Translations under genes and position numbers: made by a program
NCBI GenBank assembly: GCA_903837525.1
Contig: CAILUU010000030.1
Span: 1 to 64,000 of the forward strand
Length of the DNA stretch: 64,000 nt
Direction: 5' to 3'
Origin: an uncultured Bacteroidota bacterium
GTDB taxonomy: Bacteria > Bacteroidota > Bacteroidia > Chitinophagales > Chitinophagaceae
Notes under the pieces: generated by a model
Told to the model about the DNA's origin: nothing
The model's database searches: none
The model's input: the letters and a program-made list of their open reading frames with translations, nothing else
Part shown: piece after piece, positions 9,361 through 18,304 of the stretch
How positions within the stretch are numbered: position 1 is the stretch's first letter
Layout: each line of letters starts with the position of its first letter

Positions 9361-11271
9361 ATGCAAAAAGGAAGTATACGTGTACAAACAGAGAACATTT
9401 TTCCTATTATTAAAAAATTTTTATACAGCGATCATGAAATTTTTATTAGAGAGCTGGTTAGTAATGCGGTAGACGCTACCCAAAAAATTAAAACTTTATC
9501 AAGTATTGGGGAGGCTAAAGGCGAAATAGGGGAGTTAAGAATAGATATTAAATTAGATGCGGAAAAAAAGACATTAACCATTAGCGATAGAGGAATTGGT
9601 ATGACAAGTGAGGAGGTTGATAAGTACCTTAATCAAGTAGCTTTTAGTGGCGCTGAGGAGTTTTTAGAAAAGTACAAAGGGCAAAACGAAAGTACTATTA
9701 TTGGACATTTTGGCTTAGGTTTTTATAGTGGTTTTATGGTAAGCGATAAGGTAGAAGTTATAACTAAAAGTTTTAAGGAAGATTCAAAAGCCGTTCGTTG
9801 GGAGTGTGATGGTAGCCCAGAATTTACTTTAGAGGATATTGATAAAGTACAAAGAGGTACGGACATTGTATTACATATTAATGAGGAGAGTAAGGAGTTT
9901 TTAGAAGCTCATCGAATTGAAGCAATGCTACAAAAATTTTGTAGATTTTTGCCGGTACCCATTTATTTTAATACCTCCCCAAGCCCCTCCGAAGGAGGAT
10001 CTTTGAAAGACGCTGCTGAACAAGAAGTTGGTGATGAAAATGTAGATGAAGAAACTGCACCCAAAGAAACTCCTATCAATAATCCAACACCAGCATGGAC
10101 AAAAAAGCCTAGTGAATTAACCGATGAAGATTATAAAAACTTTTATAAAGAATTATATCCATACAGTGAGCCGCCCTTATTTTGGATTCATTTAAATGTT
10201 GATTTTCCATTTAACTTAACGGGTATTTTATACTTTCCTAAAATAAAGCAGAGTTACGAAATACAAAAAGATAAAATACAACTTTACTGTAATCAGGTTT
10301 TTGTAACCGATGAAGTAAAGGATATTGTTCCAGAATTTTTAATGTTGTTGCATGGTGTAATTGATAGTCCAGATATTCCGTTAAACGTTAGCCGTAGCTA
10401 TTTACAAGGCGATCCCAATGTTAAAAAAATAAATAGCCATATTACTAAAAAAGTAGCCGATAAGTTTGAAGAAATTTTCAAAAACGATAGAAAACAGTTT
10501 GAAGAAAAATGGGAAAGCCTTGGTTTGTTTGTAAAGTATGGTATGATGACAGACGATAAGTTTTTAGAGAAGGCAAATAAATTTAATATACTGCAAGATG
10601 CAAGCGATGATAAGTTTTATACATTGGAGGAGTATAAAATAGCAACAGAATCCATCCAAAAAAATAAAGAAGGCAAGCAAGTAATTATCTATACTACTAA
10701 CCCTATACAACAAGATGCCTATATACAACAATCAACAGCAAAAGGTTATAAAGTTGTAAAGCTTGAAACGATAGTAGATGCTGGTTTTATCAACCATATG
10801 GAAATGAAATGGGAGGGTGTGCAATTTACCAGAGTAGATAGTGATATTGCTGATAATTTAATAGATAAGCAAGAGGTAAGTGAAAGTGTTTTAAGCAAAG
10901 ATGACGAAGCCAGATTGAAAGAATTATTTGGGTTACAAATACCTGAGTTGAATGTAACGGTGGAGGTTAAAGGTTTAAGTGCCGATGCTCCGCCAGTTGT
11001 TGCTACAAGGCCAGAGTTTATGCGTAGGATGAAAGATATGGCTTCAATGCAAGGAGGAATGGGTGCTTTTTATGCAAACATGCCTGATGAAGTTACCCTT
11101 ACTGTAAATGGTAACCACACCATTTATAAAAATATATTAGCCTCTGCCGAAAAAGAAAAACAAGAAAAAGTTATGCATAATTTAGCCGATTTAGCTTTAC
11201 TATCGCAAGGGTTATTGAAAGGAAATAGCCTTACTAATTTTATTAATAGAAGTGTAGAATTAATAAGTTAG
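9361..11271 (+). CDS. htpG: Molecular chaperone HtpG (Hsp90 family)
   Basis: This is a cytoplasmic ATP-dependent chaperone. The ATP-binding N domain shows IFIRELVSNAVDA, DRGIGMTSEEV and IIGHFGLGFYSGFMV; the middle domain has NVSRSYLQGDP. The start at 9361 (MQKGSIRVQTENIFP) matches family N-termini; the 29 upstream open codons do not. The length is 636 residues. Between the N and middle domains (about residues 205-240) there is an extra acidic linker starting TSPSPSEGGSLKD. It is encoded by a palindromic GC-rich repeat and what looks like its drifted continuation. The domains on both sides are intact, so the protein should be functional. A terminator follows. Confidence 0.97.
   Translation: MQKGSIRVQTENIFPIIKKFLYSDHEIFIRELVSNAVDATQKIKTLSSIGEAKGEIGELRIDIKLDAEKKTLTISDRGIGMTSEEVDKYLNQVAFSGAEEFLEKYKGQNESTIIGHFGLGFYSGFMVSDKVEVITKSFKEDSKAVRWECDGSPEFTLEDIDKVQRGTDIVLHINEESKEFLEAHRIEAMLQKFCRFLPVPIYFNTSPSPSEGGSLKDAAEQEVGDENVDEETAPKETPINNPTPAWTKKPSELTDEDYKNFYKELYPYSEPPLFWIHLNVDFPFNLTGILYFPKIKQSYEIQKDKIQLYCNQVFVTDEVKDIVPEFLMLLHGVIDSPDIPLNVSRSYLQGDPNVKKINSHITKKVADKFEEIFKNDRKQFEEKWESLGLFVKYGMMTDDKFLEKANKFNILQDASDDKFYTLEEYKIATESIQKNKEGKQVIIYTTNPIQQDAYIQQSTAKGYKVVKLETIVDAGFINHMEMKWEGVQFTRVDSDIADNLIDKQEVSESVLSKDDEARLKELFGLQIPELNVTVEVKGLSADAPPVVATRPEFMRRMKDMASMQGGMGAFYANMPDEVTLTVNGNHTIYKNILASAEKEKQEKVMHNLADLALLSQGLLKGNSLTNFINRSVELIS
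9974..9998 (-). repeat. GC-rich palindromic repeat inside htpG
   Basis: The plus strand reads CCTCCCCAAGCCCCTCC followed by GAAGGAGG. On the minus strand it matches the family seen at gene borders elsewhere (CTCC..GGAGGGG.TTGGGG). It is read in frame as SPSPSEGG. Confidence 0.65.
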
Positions 11272-11350
11272 AAATACAAGTTTAATTTGTGGTTTACGGT
11301 TTAACCTAAGCAGTTGTCCTGAGGGATTCATACACTTAACTAAATTTAGG

Positions 11351-11387
11351 AAAGGTTGTCAATTTTTATAAGTTGATAACCTTTTTT
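11351..11387 (+). terminator. Terminator behind htpG
   Basis: A 12-bp stem, AAAGGTTGTCAA against TTGATAACCTTT (one mismatch), with a 10-nt loop and a following T run. It lies about 80 bp after the htpG stop. Confidence 0.75.
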
Positions 11388-11398
11388 ATGTGTTATGC

Positions 11399-12070
11399 TT
11401 AGTTTTTTTGAGAAGGTATTTCCAACATACTAACCTCTAAATAGTTTAATTTTTTAGAATGATAGGTTTCAATAAATCCTTGTGCTACAAATAATTCTTT
11501 ATGCAACGGATTAACATAAGCAATAGTTAAGTCTCTTGGTTTTTTCTCTAAACTAACTATGATATTTTCTACCACTCCACTCATAATTATTTCATCAAAA
11601 GGGTTAAACAAAAATATGCAATCAACATCGGTTGGTATTTCAAAATAAAAGGCATCGTTTGTATAAACTTTATAGTGTAGTGTAGGTAATTGTTGTTTTG
11701 TTTGGAAAAGATTTTTTTCAGCTTCAAGGCATAAGTCTTTCGAAAAATCTATTCCAGTAACTTTATTAAATCCATGGTAAGCTGATACACATAAAGCCCT
11801 GCCTTTACCACAACCAATATCTAAAAAATGAGTATTCCTTTTTTTGGGAAGTTGGTTAAAAATAGTTTCAAGTAAATCGTAACTAACCGGCATATAAATA
11901 GTGGCATGGTCAATATCTATTCCTTTTTCCTCTAAACTTTCTAATGTATCTTTCCCAGTGGTGTTAATCCTATATTTTTTTTCTCCTTTTATTTCTTGTA
12001 AAAGAATATGCCATGCAATTCGAATATTCCAGTTGAAGGCTATGTATATAAAGTAGGTAAAAAATTTCAT
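11399..12070 (-). CDS. Class I SAM-dependent methyltransferase
   Basis: The protein has about 223 residues. Motif I of the Rossmann fold is FLDIGCGKGRALCVSAY, followed by the acidic residue of motif II in VTGIDFSKDLC. DCIFLFNPFDE is the motif IV region. The amphipathic N-terminus (FFTYFIYIAFNWNIRIAW) may bind the membrane and is typical of an uncharacterised Bacteroidota and proteobacterial subgroup. The ATG at 12070 (MKFFTYF) is chosen over one eight codons upstream by its hydrophobic start; this is uncertain. It lies 48 bp behind recJ on the same strand. The methylation target is unknown. Confidence 0.75.
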   Translation of the reverse strand: MKFFTYFIYIAFNWNIRIAWHILLQEIKGEKKYRINTTGKDTLESLEEKGIDIDHATIYMPVSYDLLETIFNQLPKKRNTHFLDIGCGKGRALCVSAYHGFNKVTGIDFSKDLCLEAEKNLFQTKQQLPTLHYKVYTNDAFYFEIPTDVDCIFLFNPFDEIIMSGVVENIIVSLEKKPRDLTIAYVNPLHKELFVAQGFIETYHSKKLNYLEVSMLEIPSQKN

Positions 12071-12118
12071 TACATTCAAATTTTCACCATTCAAAATTTA
12101 CTTTTTTGAACGGCACAA

Positions 12119-13822
12119 TTATTCACTCAATCTTAAATCAATTACTTTCATTTGCAATGTTTTGTTTCCTTGCCATTCGTTTTCATCAATTGTAAAAACA
12201 ATATCAATAGGTTGTTTCAAGTGCAATAAATGAAATTTTGGGGCTAAATTAAAACCAATACCCGTAAAGGTTATCTTGTCTTTTTTTAACACAAACCGTA
12301 TGTGTAAATCTTTTACAATTTTACTATATCCGCTATCCACTACATTTTTCGCAATAAATGTTGGCCTCATATTTTCTGGTCCAAAGGGTTCCATTTGGCA
12401 AAGTATGTTGTAAAAGGATGGAGTAATCTCTTTAAATTCAATTGGCGTATCTATTATTATTTCTGGTATTAGTAACTCAGTTGGTATGCTATTGCTCACT
12501 ACTTCCTCAAATTTTGTCGCAAAATTTTCAACATTTTCTGGTAAAAGAGACAAACCTGCAGCAGCAAAATGGCCCCCATAGCCTAATAAATATTCTCTAC
12601 AAGCATGTATTGCTTCATACAAATTAAAGCCTACAACACTTCTTGCACTTCCAGCAACTACATCGCCACTTTTTGTAAGTACAACAGTTGGTCTATAATA
12701 GGTTTCGGTTAATCTACTTGCTACAATTCCTACAACACCTTTATGCCAATGCGCTTTATAAACAACAGTTGTTTTTTTATTTATTAAAGCTGTATCATTT
12801 GCAATCAAGCTCAACGCATCTTCCGTAATACTACTATCGGCTTCTTTTCTATCACTATTGTCGTTATGTAAAAGTTCTGCAATTTCTAAAGCTTTGGTTT
12901 CATCTTTTTCAATAAATAATTGAACTGCTTTTTTTGCATCATCCATTCGGCCGGCAGCATTTACCCTTGGGGCAATTACAAATACTACATTGTTTATAGT
13001 TAAACTTCCTTTTATACCACCTAAATGTATTAGCGATTTTATTCCAGCACATGGGGTACTATTTATTTTTTGTAAACCATAATAGGAAAGTATCCTATTT
13101 TCGCCAGTCATGGGTACAATATCTGCTGCAATTGCTGTTGCAACTAAATCTAAGTAACATAAATAATGTTCCTCATCCATATTAAAATGAGTAGCTAAAG
13201 CTGTGGCTAATTTAAAACCTACTCCACAACCGCATAATTCTTTGTAAGGATATGTACACTCTTTTTGTTTTGCATTTAAAATAGCTACCGCTTCTGGCAA
13301 TTCATCATCTGGTAAATGGTGATCGCATACTATAAAATCTATGCCTAACGTTTTAGCATAAGCGATAAGCTCAATCGATTTTATTCCACAGTCTAACGAT
13401 AAGATTAAACTAAACTTATTTTCAGCAGCAAAATCAATTCCCATTTTACTTATACCATAGCCTTCCTTATATCTGTGTGGAATATAGAAGTCTAAAAAAT
13501 TGGAATCATAAATTTTACACAAAAACTGATACATTAGTGCAACACTTGTTGTACCATCCACATCATAATCACCAAATACTAAAATTTTTTCATTTTGTTC
13601 AAATGCTTGTGAAATTCTAGCCACAGCTTTATCCATATCTTTCATTAAATATGGATTGTGTAAATCGGTTAATTGTGGTCTAAAAAAGTGTTTAGCTTTA
13701 TCGTAGGTAGCAATTCCTCTTTTTAAAAGAATGTCGCAGATAGGCTTACTTACTTTTAACTCTTGGTGAAGTTGGTTAATTTTTTCATAAGTTGAGGGTA
13801 TTATTTTCCAACGCTTCTCCAT
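12119..13822 (-). CDS. recJ: Single-stranded-DNA-specific exonuclease RecJ
   Basis: This is a 5'-3' single-strand DNA exonuclease acting in recombination and mismatch or base-excision repair. The protein has 567 residues, the normal length. The DHH phosphoesterase motifs are visible: ILVFGDYDVDGTTS (metal-binding DxD), ILSLDCGIKS and FIVCDHHLPDD. The DHHA1 glycine-rich motif is LLGYGGHFAAAGLSL, followed by a C-terminal OB-like domain. It lies between the polyprenyl synthase gene (56 bp) and the methyltransferase, all on the minus strand, so it may share their transcript. Confidence 0.96.
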   Translation of the reverse strand: MEKRWKIIPSTYEKINQLHQELKVSKPICDILLKRGIATYDKAKHFFRPQLTDLHNPYLMKDMDKAVARISQAFEQNEKILVFGDYDVDGTTSVALMYQFLCKIYDSNFLDFYIPHRYKEGYGISKMGIDFAAENKFSLILSLDCGIKSIELIAYAKTLGIDFIVCDHHLPDDELPEAVAILNAKQKECTYPYKELCGCGVGFKLATALATHFNMDEEHYLCYLDLVATAIAADIVPMTGENRILSYYGLQKINSTPCAGIKSLIHLGGIKGSLTINNVVFVIAPRVNAAGRMDDAKKAVQLFIEKDETKALEIAELLHNDNSDRKEADSSITEDALSLIANDTALINKKTTVVYKAHWHKGVVGIVASRLTETYYRPTVVLTKSGDVVAGSARSVVGFNLYEAIHACREYLLGYGGHFAAAGLSLLPENVENFATKFEEVVSNSIPTELLIPEIIIDTPIEFKEITPSFYNILCQMEPFGPENMRPTFIAKNVVDSGYSKIVKDLHIRFVLKKDKITFTGIGFNLAPKFHLLHLKQPIDIVFTIDENEWQGNKTLQMKVIDLRLSE

Positions 13823-13878
13823 AATTATTTTTACTATACTGTGTGCTAAAATAAAAGTGAATCTGTATTAACTTAAGC

Positions 13879-14841
13879 TTAATATTTTCTGTCTGTTGTA
13901 TAACGTACTAATTCTTCCAAAGCATTTTTTACTTCGCCATTTTCAAATTCATTTAATATTTGCAATGCCTCATCTCTGTACCCATTCATTTTTTCTTCGG
14001 CATATTTTATTCCACCCTCTGCAACTACTACATCAATTACTTGTCTAACCTTTTCTTTATTTTTATTTTCGTTTTTAATAATGTAAATGAGCTCTCTTTT
14101 TTTTACGTTATCTATTTTATTTAACGTATAAATTAAAGGCAGTGTTAATTTTTTTTCTTGAATATCATTACCAGTTGGTTTTCCAATATCGTCTGTTCCA
14201 TAATCAAACAAATCATCTTTTATTTGAAAAGCAATGCCTGCTTTTTCGCCAAATAATTTCATTCTATTACTAATTGCCTTATCGTTACTTGTAGTGTATG
14301 CACCTACAGCACAAGCCGATGATAATAGAGAAGCTGTTTTATTCTTAATTATTTCAAAATAAATATCTTCTTTTAAATTTAAATTTCGGCTTTTTTCAAT
14401 TTGTAATAATTCTCCTTCGCTCATTTGTTTTACAGCTTCAGACAAAATATGTAAATTTTCAAAATCATTGTTTGTGGTAGATAACAATAAACCTTTCGAT
14501 AAGAGATAATCACCCACTAACACAGCTATTTTGTTTTTCCAAATTGCATTTATCGAAAAAAAGCCTCTTCTTTCTAAGGACTCGTCCACTACATCGTCAT
14601 GCACCAAAGTGGCAGTGTGTAAAAGTTCTACCAAGGCAGCCGCTCTATAGGTAGTGTCATTAATTTTGCCATGTAATTTTGCACTGAGTAACACAAACAT
14701 GGGCCTCATTTGTTTTCCTTTCCTTTTAATAATATATTTCATTATTCTATCAAGTAAAGGGGACTGACTTTTAACTGATTCGGAAAATTTTTGTTCAAAA
14801 ATCTTTAATTCTTCACCAATTATATTATTAATAAAATTCAT
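13879..14841 (-). CDS. ispB: Polyprenyl diphosphate synthase
   Basis: This is a trans-prenyltransferase of 320 residues that elongates farnesyl diphosphate with isopentenyl diphosphate, probably to make the menaquinone side chain. The first aspartate-rich motif is LVHDDVVDESLERRG (DDxxD). The second is QIKDDLFDYGTDD, followed by GKPTGNDIQEKKLTLPLIY. The KGKQMRPMF substrate-binding motif is near residue 41. The product chain length cannot be read from the sequence, so octaprenyl synthase (ispB) is only the nearest standard name. It appears to be first in a minus-strand run with recJ. Confidence 0.88.
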   Translation of the reverse strand: MNFINNIIGEELKIFEQKFSESVKSQSPLLDRIMKYIIKRKGKQMRPMFVLLSAKLHGKINDTTYRAAALVELLHTATLVHDDVVDESLERRGFFSINAIWKNKIAVLVGDYLLSKGLLLSTTNNDFENLHILSEAVKQMSEGELLQIEKSRNLNLKEDIYFEIIKNKTASLLSSACAVGAYTTSNDKAISNRMKLFGEKAGIAFQIKDDLFDYGTDDIGKPTGNDIQEKKLTLPLIYTLNKIDNVKKRELIYIIKNENKNKEKVRQVIDVVVAEGGIKYAEEKMNGYRDEALQILNEFENGEVKNALEELVRYTTDRKY

Positions 14842-15047
14842 TAGTTTAATTTTTGTATCTATGTTTACCTTGCAAAGTAAGATATTTAAGCTGCAGCATT
14901 CAAATTTATCGTAAAATGCTAAAAATAATGCAACTTATTGACTCTTATTTGTTGACTGACAGCAATACTGCCTGAAATATTGATGTAGATTTAATACACC
15001 AAACCATAAATAAATTTGCTTTTTAACTAACAATCAATACTTTTGCA

Positions 15048-15055
15048 TATATATA
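15048..15055 (+). promoter_or_regulatory. -7 promoter box of the OmpA/TSP3 protein
   Basis: TACTTTTG, a TAnnTTTG match, 38 nt upstream of the ATG at 15094. It is followed by an alternating TA tract. Confidence 0.55.
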
Positions 15056-15093
15056 TACTCTTACACATTTAGAAATTTATTAATTATTAAGTT

Positions 15094-16743
15094 ATGGCAA
15101 GCAAAAAGTACAAATTATTAATCATAGCATTATTGCTACTAAGTTCTGGTGTATTTGCACAGACAAGAAGTGGCTATAGCGTATATGACAGTGCGGTTAT
15201 CCCAGCAAAAAGGATGCCTCAGCAAAACGAATTTTGGAATAACACTTATAATTTTCCAGCAAAACCACGTGATATGTGGGAAGTTGGTGCATCTTTAGGT
15301 ATGTTCACTATTAGCGGAGATATTCCTGCAAATATGTTAACTTTTCCAAATTTTGAAGTACATGTAAGAAAAGCCTTTGGGTATATTTTCTCTTTACGAC
15401 TTCAATATTTAAGTGGAACTGGTAAAGGTATGCAATGGCTAATTGCTGAAAACTATGGTAAAAATACGGCTTGGCAAAAAGGTGCTACAGGTGTTGGTTA
15501 TGCTGCTCCTTATGCTCCTTTTGCAAATGGTAATGGATATTATTCAAGAGATAGAGGTACTACCAGAAGTGCTCAACAAGATGTTGTTTACTACAATTAC
15601 AAGTCTAAAGTACAAGACCTTGGTATACAGGGTATCGTCACTTTAAACAACATTCGTTTCCATAAACAAAAAACGGGTATTGTAATTTATGGTGGAGGCG
15701 GTATTGGAGCTTCTCTTTATAAAACAATGGTAAATGCCTATGGTGCTGGTGGAAACTCTTATGCAAATTTGTTTAGAACTGTGTATAACAACAATAGTGG
15801 AGGTGGATACACCAAACGTAAAGATATTTTAAAGGCCTTGAAAGCGGGTATGGATGATACGTATGAAACTCCTGCTGAAAACCATGGCGTACGTCGTCCA
15901 AAAATTGGAAATAACACTTTAAAGCCATCTGGTACTGTTTTAATGGGTGTTGCTATTCGTTTAGGTAAAAGAATCAATTTATCAATTGAGGATAGATTAA
16001 CAGTTGTTAAAGACGATTTGCTAGATGGTCAACGTTGGCAAGAACAGGGTTATGGCGATGCTTCTTTAACTCGTAGCTTTGATTCGTACAATATGTTATC
16101 GTTAGGTTTAAATGTAAATTTAGGGGCAAAATCTGTTGAGCCATTATGGTGGTTAAATCCGTTGGATTATGCATATGATGAGTTTCCTAATAAGAAAATT
16201 AAATTCCCTAAATCAGAATGCCCTGATAACGATGGAGATGGCGTTTGTGATCATTTAGATAACGAACCTAACACTCCGGCTGGTTGCCCAGTTGATACTC
16301 ATGGTGTTACTAAAGATACTGATGGTGATGGTGTTCCGGATTGTAAGGATAAGCAATTAATTACCCCTACTGAGTGTCAACCAGTTGATGCTGATGGTAT
16401 TGGTAAATGCCCAGATCCTGCTTGTTGCACAGCAAAAGTTGAAGAAACAAAAGTTTGCCCTGCAGACTATCCAAGTTTGTCAATGAAAGCTGTTAGTCTA
16501 ACTTCTGATAACAAAGCTATGTTGGCTACTATTGCTTCTACATTAAAGCAAAATCCAACTTGTAGTATTACAATCAACGGTTATCCTGAAGCTTCTAAAT
16601 TGTCACAATCAAACTGTACTCAAAAATTAGAGAAAGTTAAAAATTATTTAGTAGAAGTTGGCGGAATTAGTGCAGATAGAATTACTACGGAATGTATTAT
16701 TGACGGTGGTGATAAAAACACTGTAGACGTAAAAGGTAATTAA
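15094..16743 (+). CDS. OmpA-like outer-membrane protein with calcium-binding TSP3 repeats
   Basis: The protein has 549 residues. A signal peptide (KLLIIALLLLSSGVFAQ) is followed by a predicted beta-barrel region (about 45-355, alternating aromatic strands). Then come thrombospondin type 3-like Asp-rich repeats (CPDNDGDGVCDHLDNEPNTP, TKDTDGDGVPDCKD) and a diverged OmpA-type peptidoglycan-binding tail (about 465-549). The arrangement is that of the PorF/OmpA-type proteins of gliding or T9SS-bearing Bacteroidota. The tail lacks a clear NxxLSxxRA..V helix (QSNCTQKLEKVKNYL stands in its place), so wall anchoring may be weak. It is a stand-alone gene with its own promoter and terminator and is probably abundant. 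Confidence 0.82.
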   Translation: MASKKYKLLIIALLLLSSGVFAQTRSGYSVYDSAVIPAKRMPQQNEFWNNTYNFPAKPRDMWEVGASLGMFTISGDIPANMLTFPNFEVHVRKAFGYIFSLRLQYLSGTGKGMQWLIAENYGKNTAWQKGATGVGYAAPYAPFANGNGYYSRDRGTTRSAQQDVVYYNYKSKVQDLGIQGIVTLNNIRFHKQKTGIVIYGGGGIGASLYKTMVNAYGAGGNSYANLFRTVYNNNSGGGYTKRKDILKALKAGMDDTYETPAENHGVRRPKIGNNTLKPSGTVLMGVAIRLGKRINLSIEDRLTVVKDDLLDGQRWQEQGYGDASLTRSFDSYNMLSLGLNVNLGAKSVEPLWWLNPLDYAYDEFPNKKIKFPKSECPDNDGDGVCDHLDNEPNTPAGCPVDTHGVTKDTDGDGVPDCKDKQLITPTECQPVDADGIGKCPDPACCTAKVEETKVCPADYPSLSMKAVSLTSDNKAMLATIASTLKQNPTCSITINGYPEASKLSQSNCTQKLEKVKNYLVEVGGISADRITTECIIDGGDKNTVDVKGN

Positions 16744-16784
16744 TACCTAATTAAAAGCATAAAAGATTTTACTTTTTGCTTAAT

Positions 16785-16817
16785 AAAAAAGTCTCCCTAT
16801 TTTGGGAGACTTTTTTA
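16785..16817 (+). terminator. Strong terminator behind the OmpA/TSP3 gene
   Basis: Stem GTCTCCC / GGGAGAC, extended by A-T pairs on both sides, with a 6-nt loop and a T run. The flanking A and T tracts make it bidirectional in principle. Confidence 0.85.
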
Positions 16818-17072
16818 TTTTTACTGTTTTAACGATAATTTATTTTCACCCATAAATTTGGTATTGCAAAGAGTTGAAGAAAAGTTACGAAGTTGTGTGC
16901 TTATTAAAAAGGTTACTTTCGTTTACTATTTTATAGTAAAATTTTAAGAGTTTTAGAGCAGTATGCTTAAGCTACCCTCAGCGATAAAGTCTTTTATATT
17001 CTATTTATCAAACTATTAACGATTGTTTTTAGGTTATAAACAGAAATAACATCATTTTTAACTAAATTCCTT

Positions 17073-17080
17073 TAATTTTG
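17073..17080 (+). promoter_or_regulatory. -7 promoter box of bamD
   Basis: TAATTTTG (TAnnTTTG) ends only 9 nt before the ATG at 17090, implying a nearly leaderless transcript. The preceding gap of about 250 bases shows nothing else. Confidence 0.6.
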
Positions 17081-17089
17081 CACTTCTTT

Positions 17090-17917
17090 ATGCGTATAAC
17101 TAAACTATTTATAGCTATTGTTTTAAGTTTGTTGGTATTTACTAGTTGTAACAAGTATACTAAAGTGCTTAAAAGTAAAGACTACGAGTATAAGCTAAAA
17201 ATGGCAGATTTGTATTTTGAACAAAAAAAATACAAAAACGCTCAACAGTTATATGAAGAGTTGTTTCCGATATACAAAGGAAATGTAAAATTTGAAGAAC
17301 TTTATTACAAAGATGCATACTGCTTTTATTATATGAAATTGTATAGTGATGCAGAGAATTTATTTAAAGGGTTTTTAGAGGTTTTTCCAAATAGTAAAAA
17401 AGCTGAAGAGGTTGATTATATGCTTTGTTTAAGTTACTATAAACAATCGCCAAAGTTAGAGTTAGAACAAGTAAACACCAGTAAAGCAATAGGCATGTTG
17501 CAATCGTTTATTAGTAGAAATCCTGAATCGTCACGAATTGCTGAAGCAACAGAAATTATTGATAAATGTAGGGCAAAGTTAGAGTTTAAAGAATACAGAG
17601 CAGCAGATTTATATTATAATTTAGGGCAACATAGGGCAGCCGCATTATCTTATACTAATTTGCTTAATAGCTATCCAGAAAGTACAAGAGGTGATGAGTA
17701 TAAGTTGAGAATTTTAAAGTCGTATTATAAGTTTGCTAAGTTGAGTATTGTTGAAAAGCAAATTGAGCGCTACGAAAAAGTAATAGCCGAGTATCAAGAT
17801 TTTATGGATAGATACCCTGAAAGTAAGCTTTTGAAAGATGCAGAAAGTTATAATAGTTTAAGTCTTAATCATATTAAAGAAATAAAAAATGAGCAAATTA
17901 CGTCGTCAGTTAAGTAG
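17090..17917 (+). CDS. bamD: Outer-membrane assembly lipoprotein BamD
   Basis: This is the lipoprotein partner of BamA in folding beta-barrels into the outer membrane. A lipoprotein signal ends in VFTSC (lipidated Cys about residue 20), followed by tetratricopeptide-like helices: KLKMADLYFEQKKYKNAQQLYEEL, YCFYYMKLYSDAENLFKGFLE, YNLGQHRAAALSYTNLL. The conserved sequence FPNSKKAEEVDYMLCLSYY is typical. The ATG at 17090 is preferred over a TTG four codons earlier, because that TTG overlaps the promoter box. It is first gene of a run (bamD, rpoZ, coaBC, porD, DUF4296, scoA, scoB) and overlaps rpoZ by 29 bp. Confidence 0.92.
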   Translation: MRITKLFIAIVLSLLVFTSCNKYTKVLKSKDYEYKLKMADLYFEQKKYKNAQQLYEELFPIYKGNVKFEELYYKDAYCFYYMKLYSDAENLFKGFLEVFPNSKKAEEVDYMLCLSYYKQSPKLELEQVNTSKAIGMLQSFISRNPESSRIAEATEIIDKCRAKLEFKEYRAADLYYNLGQHRAAALSYTNLLNSYPESTRGDEYKLRILKSYYKFAKLSIVEKQIERYEKVIAEYQDFMDRYPESKLLKDAESYNSLSLNHIKEIKNEQITSSVK

Positions 17918-18230
17918 TAACACCAGCAATGTGGTAGAACCTAAAAAATTATCCGATATAAAGGCAAAAACGGGTAACTTATACGAGTCTATTTCTATTA
18001 TTGCAAGAAGAGCTAATCAAATAAATATTACCCTAAAAGAAGAATTGCATAATAAATTAGAAGAGTTTGCAAGCCATACCGATAGTTTAGAAGAAATTCA
18101 TGAAAATAAAGAGCAAATAGAAATATCAAAGGCTTACGAACGTATGCCAAACCCTGCATTACTAGCAACCGCCGAGTTTATGGAGGATAAAGTTTATTTT
18201 CGTAAAAATGATGAAGACTTGTTTAGTTAA
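17889..18230 (+). CDS. rpoZ: RNA polymerase omega subunit (Bacteroidota type)
   Basis: This small RNA polymerase subunit has 113 residues. It carries the omega/Rpb6 core NLYESISIIARRANQI, with which omega embraces the beta' subunit, and the Bacteroidota C-terminal extension ISKAYERMPNPALLATAEFM. The start lies within the 3' end of bamD (29-bp overlap), consistent with translational coupling. Omega stabilises the polymerase and may take part in ppGpp binding. Confidence 0.9.
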   Translation: MSKLRRQLSSNTSNVVEPKKLSDIKAKTGNLYESISIIARRANQINITLKEELHNKLEEFASHTDSLEEIHENKEQIEISKAYERMPNPALLATAEFMEDKVYFRKNDEDLFS

Positions 18231-18278
18231 TTTTTACCAATAATTTAGCAGCATGTTTGCCTAAGAATGTATACTTTT

Positions 18279-18304
18279 ATCCCCCAATTAGTTGGGGGAT
18301 TTTT
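18279..18304 (+). terminator. Hairpin with T run abutting the coaBC start
   Basis: A perfect 9-bp stem, ATCCCCCAA / TTGGGGGAT, with a 4-nt loop is followed directly by TTTTT and the coaBC ATG. It could terminate or attenuate transcripts coming from rpoZ. Confidence 0.6.
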
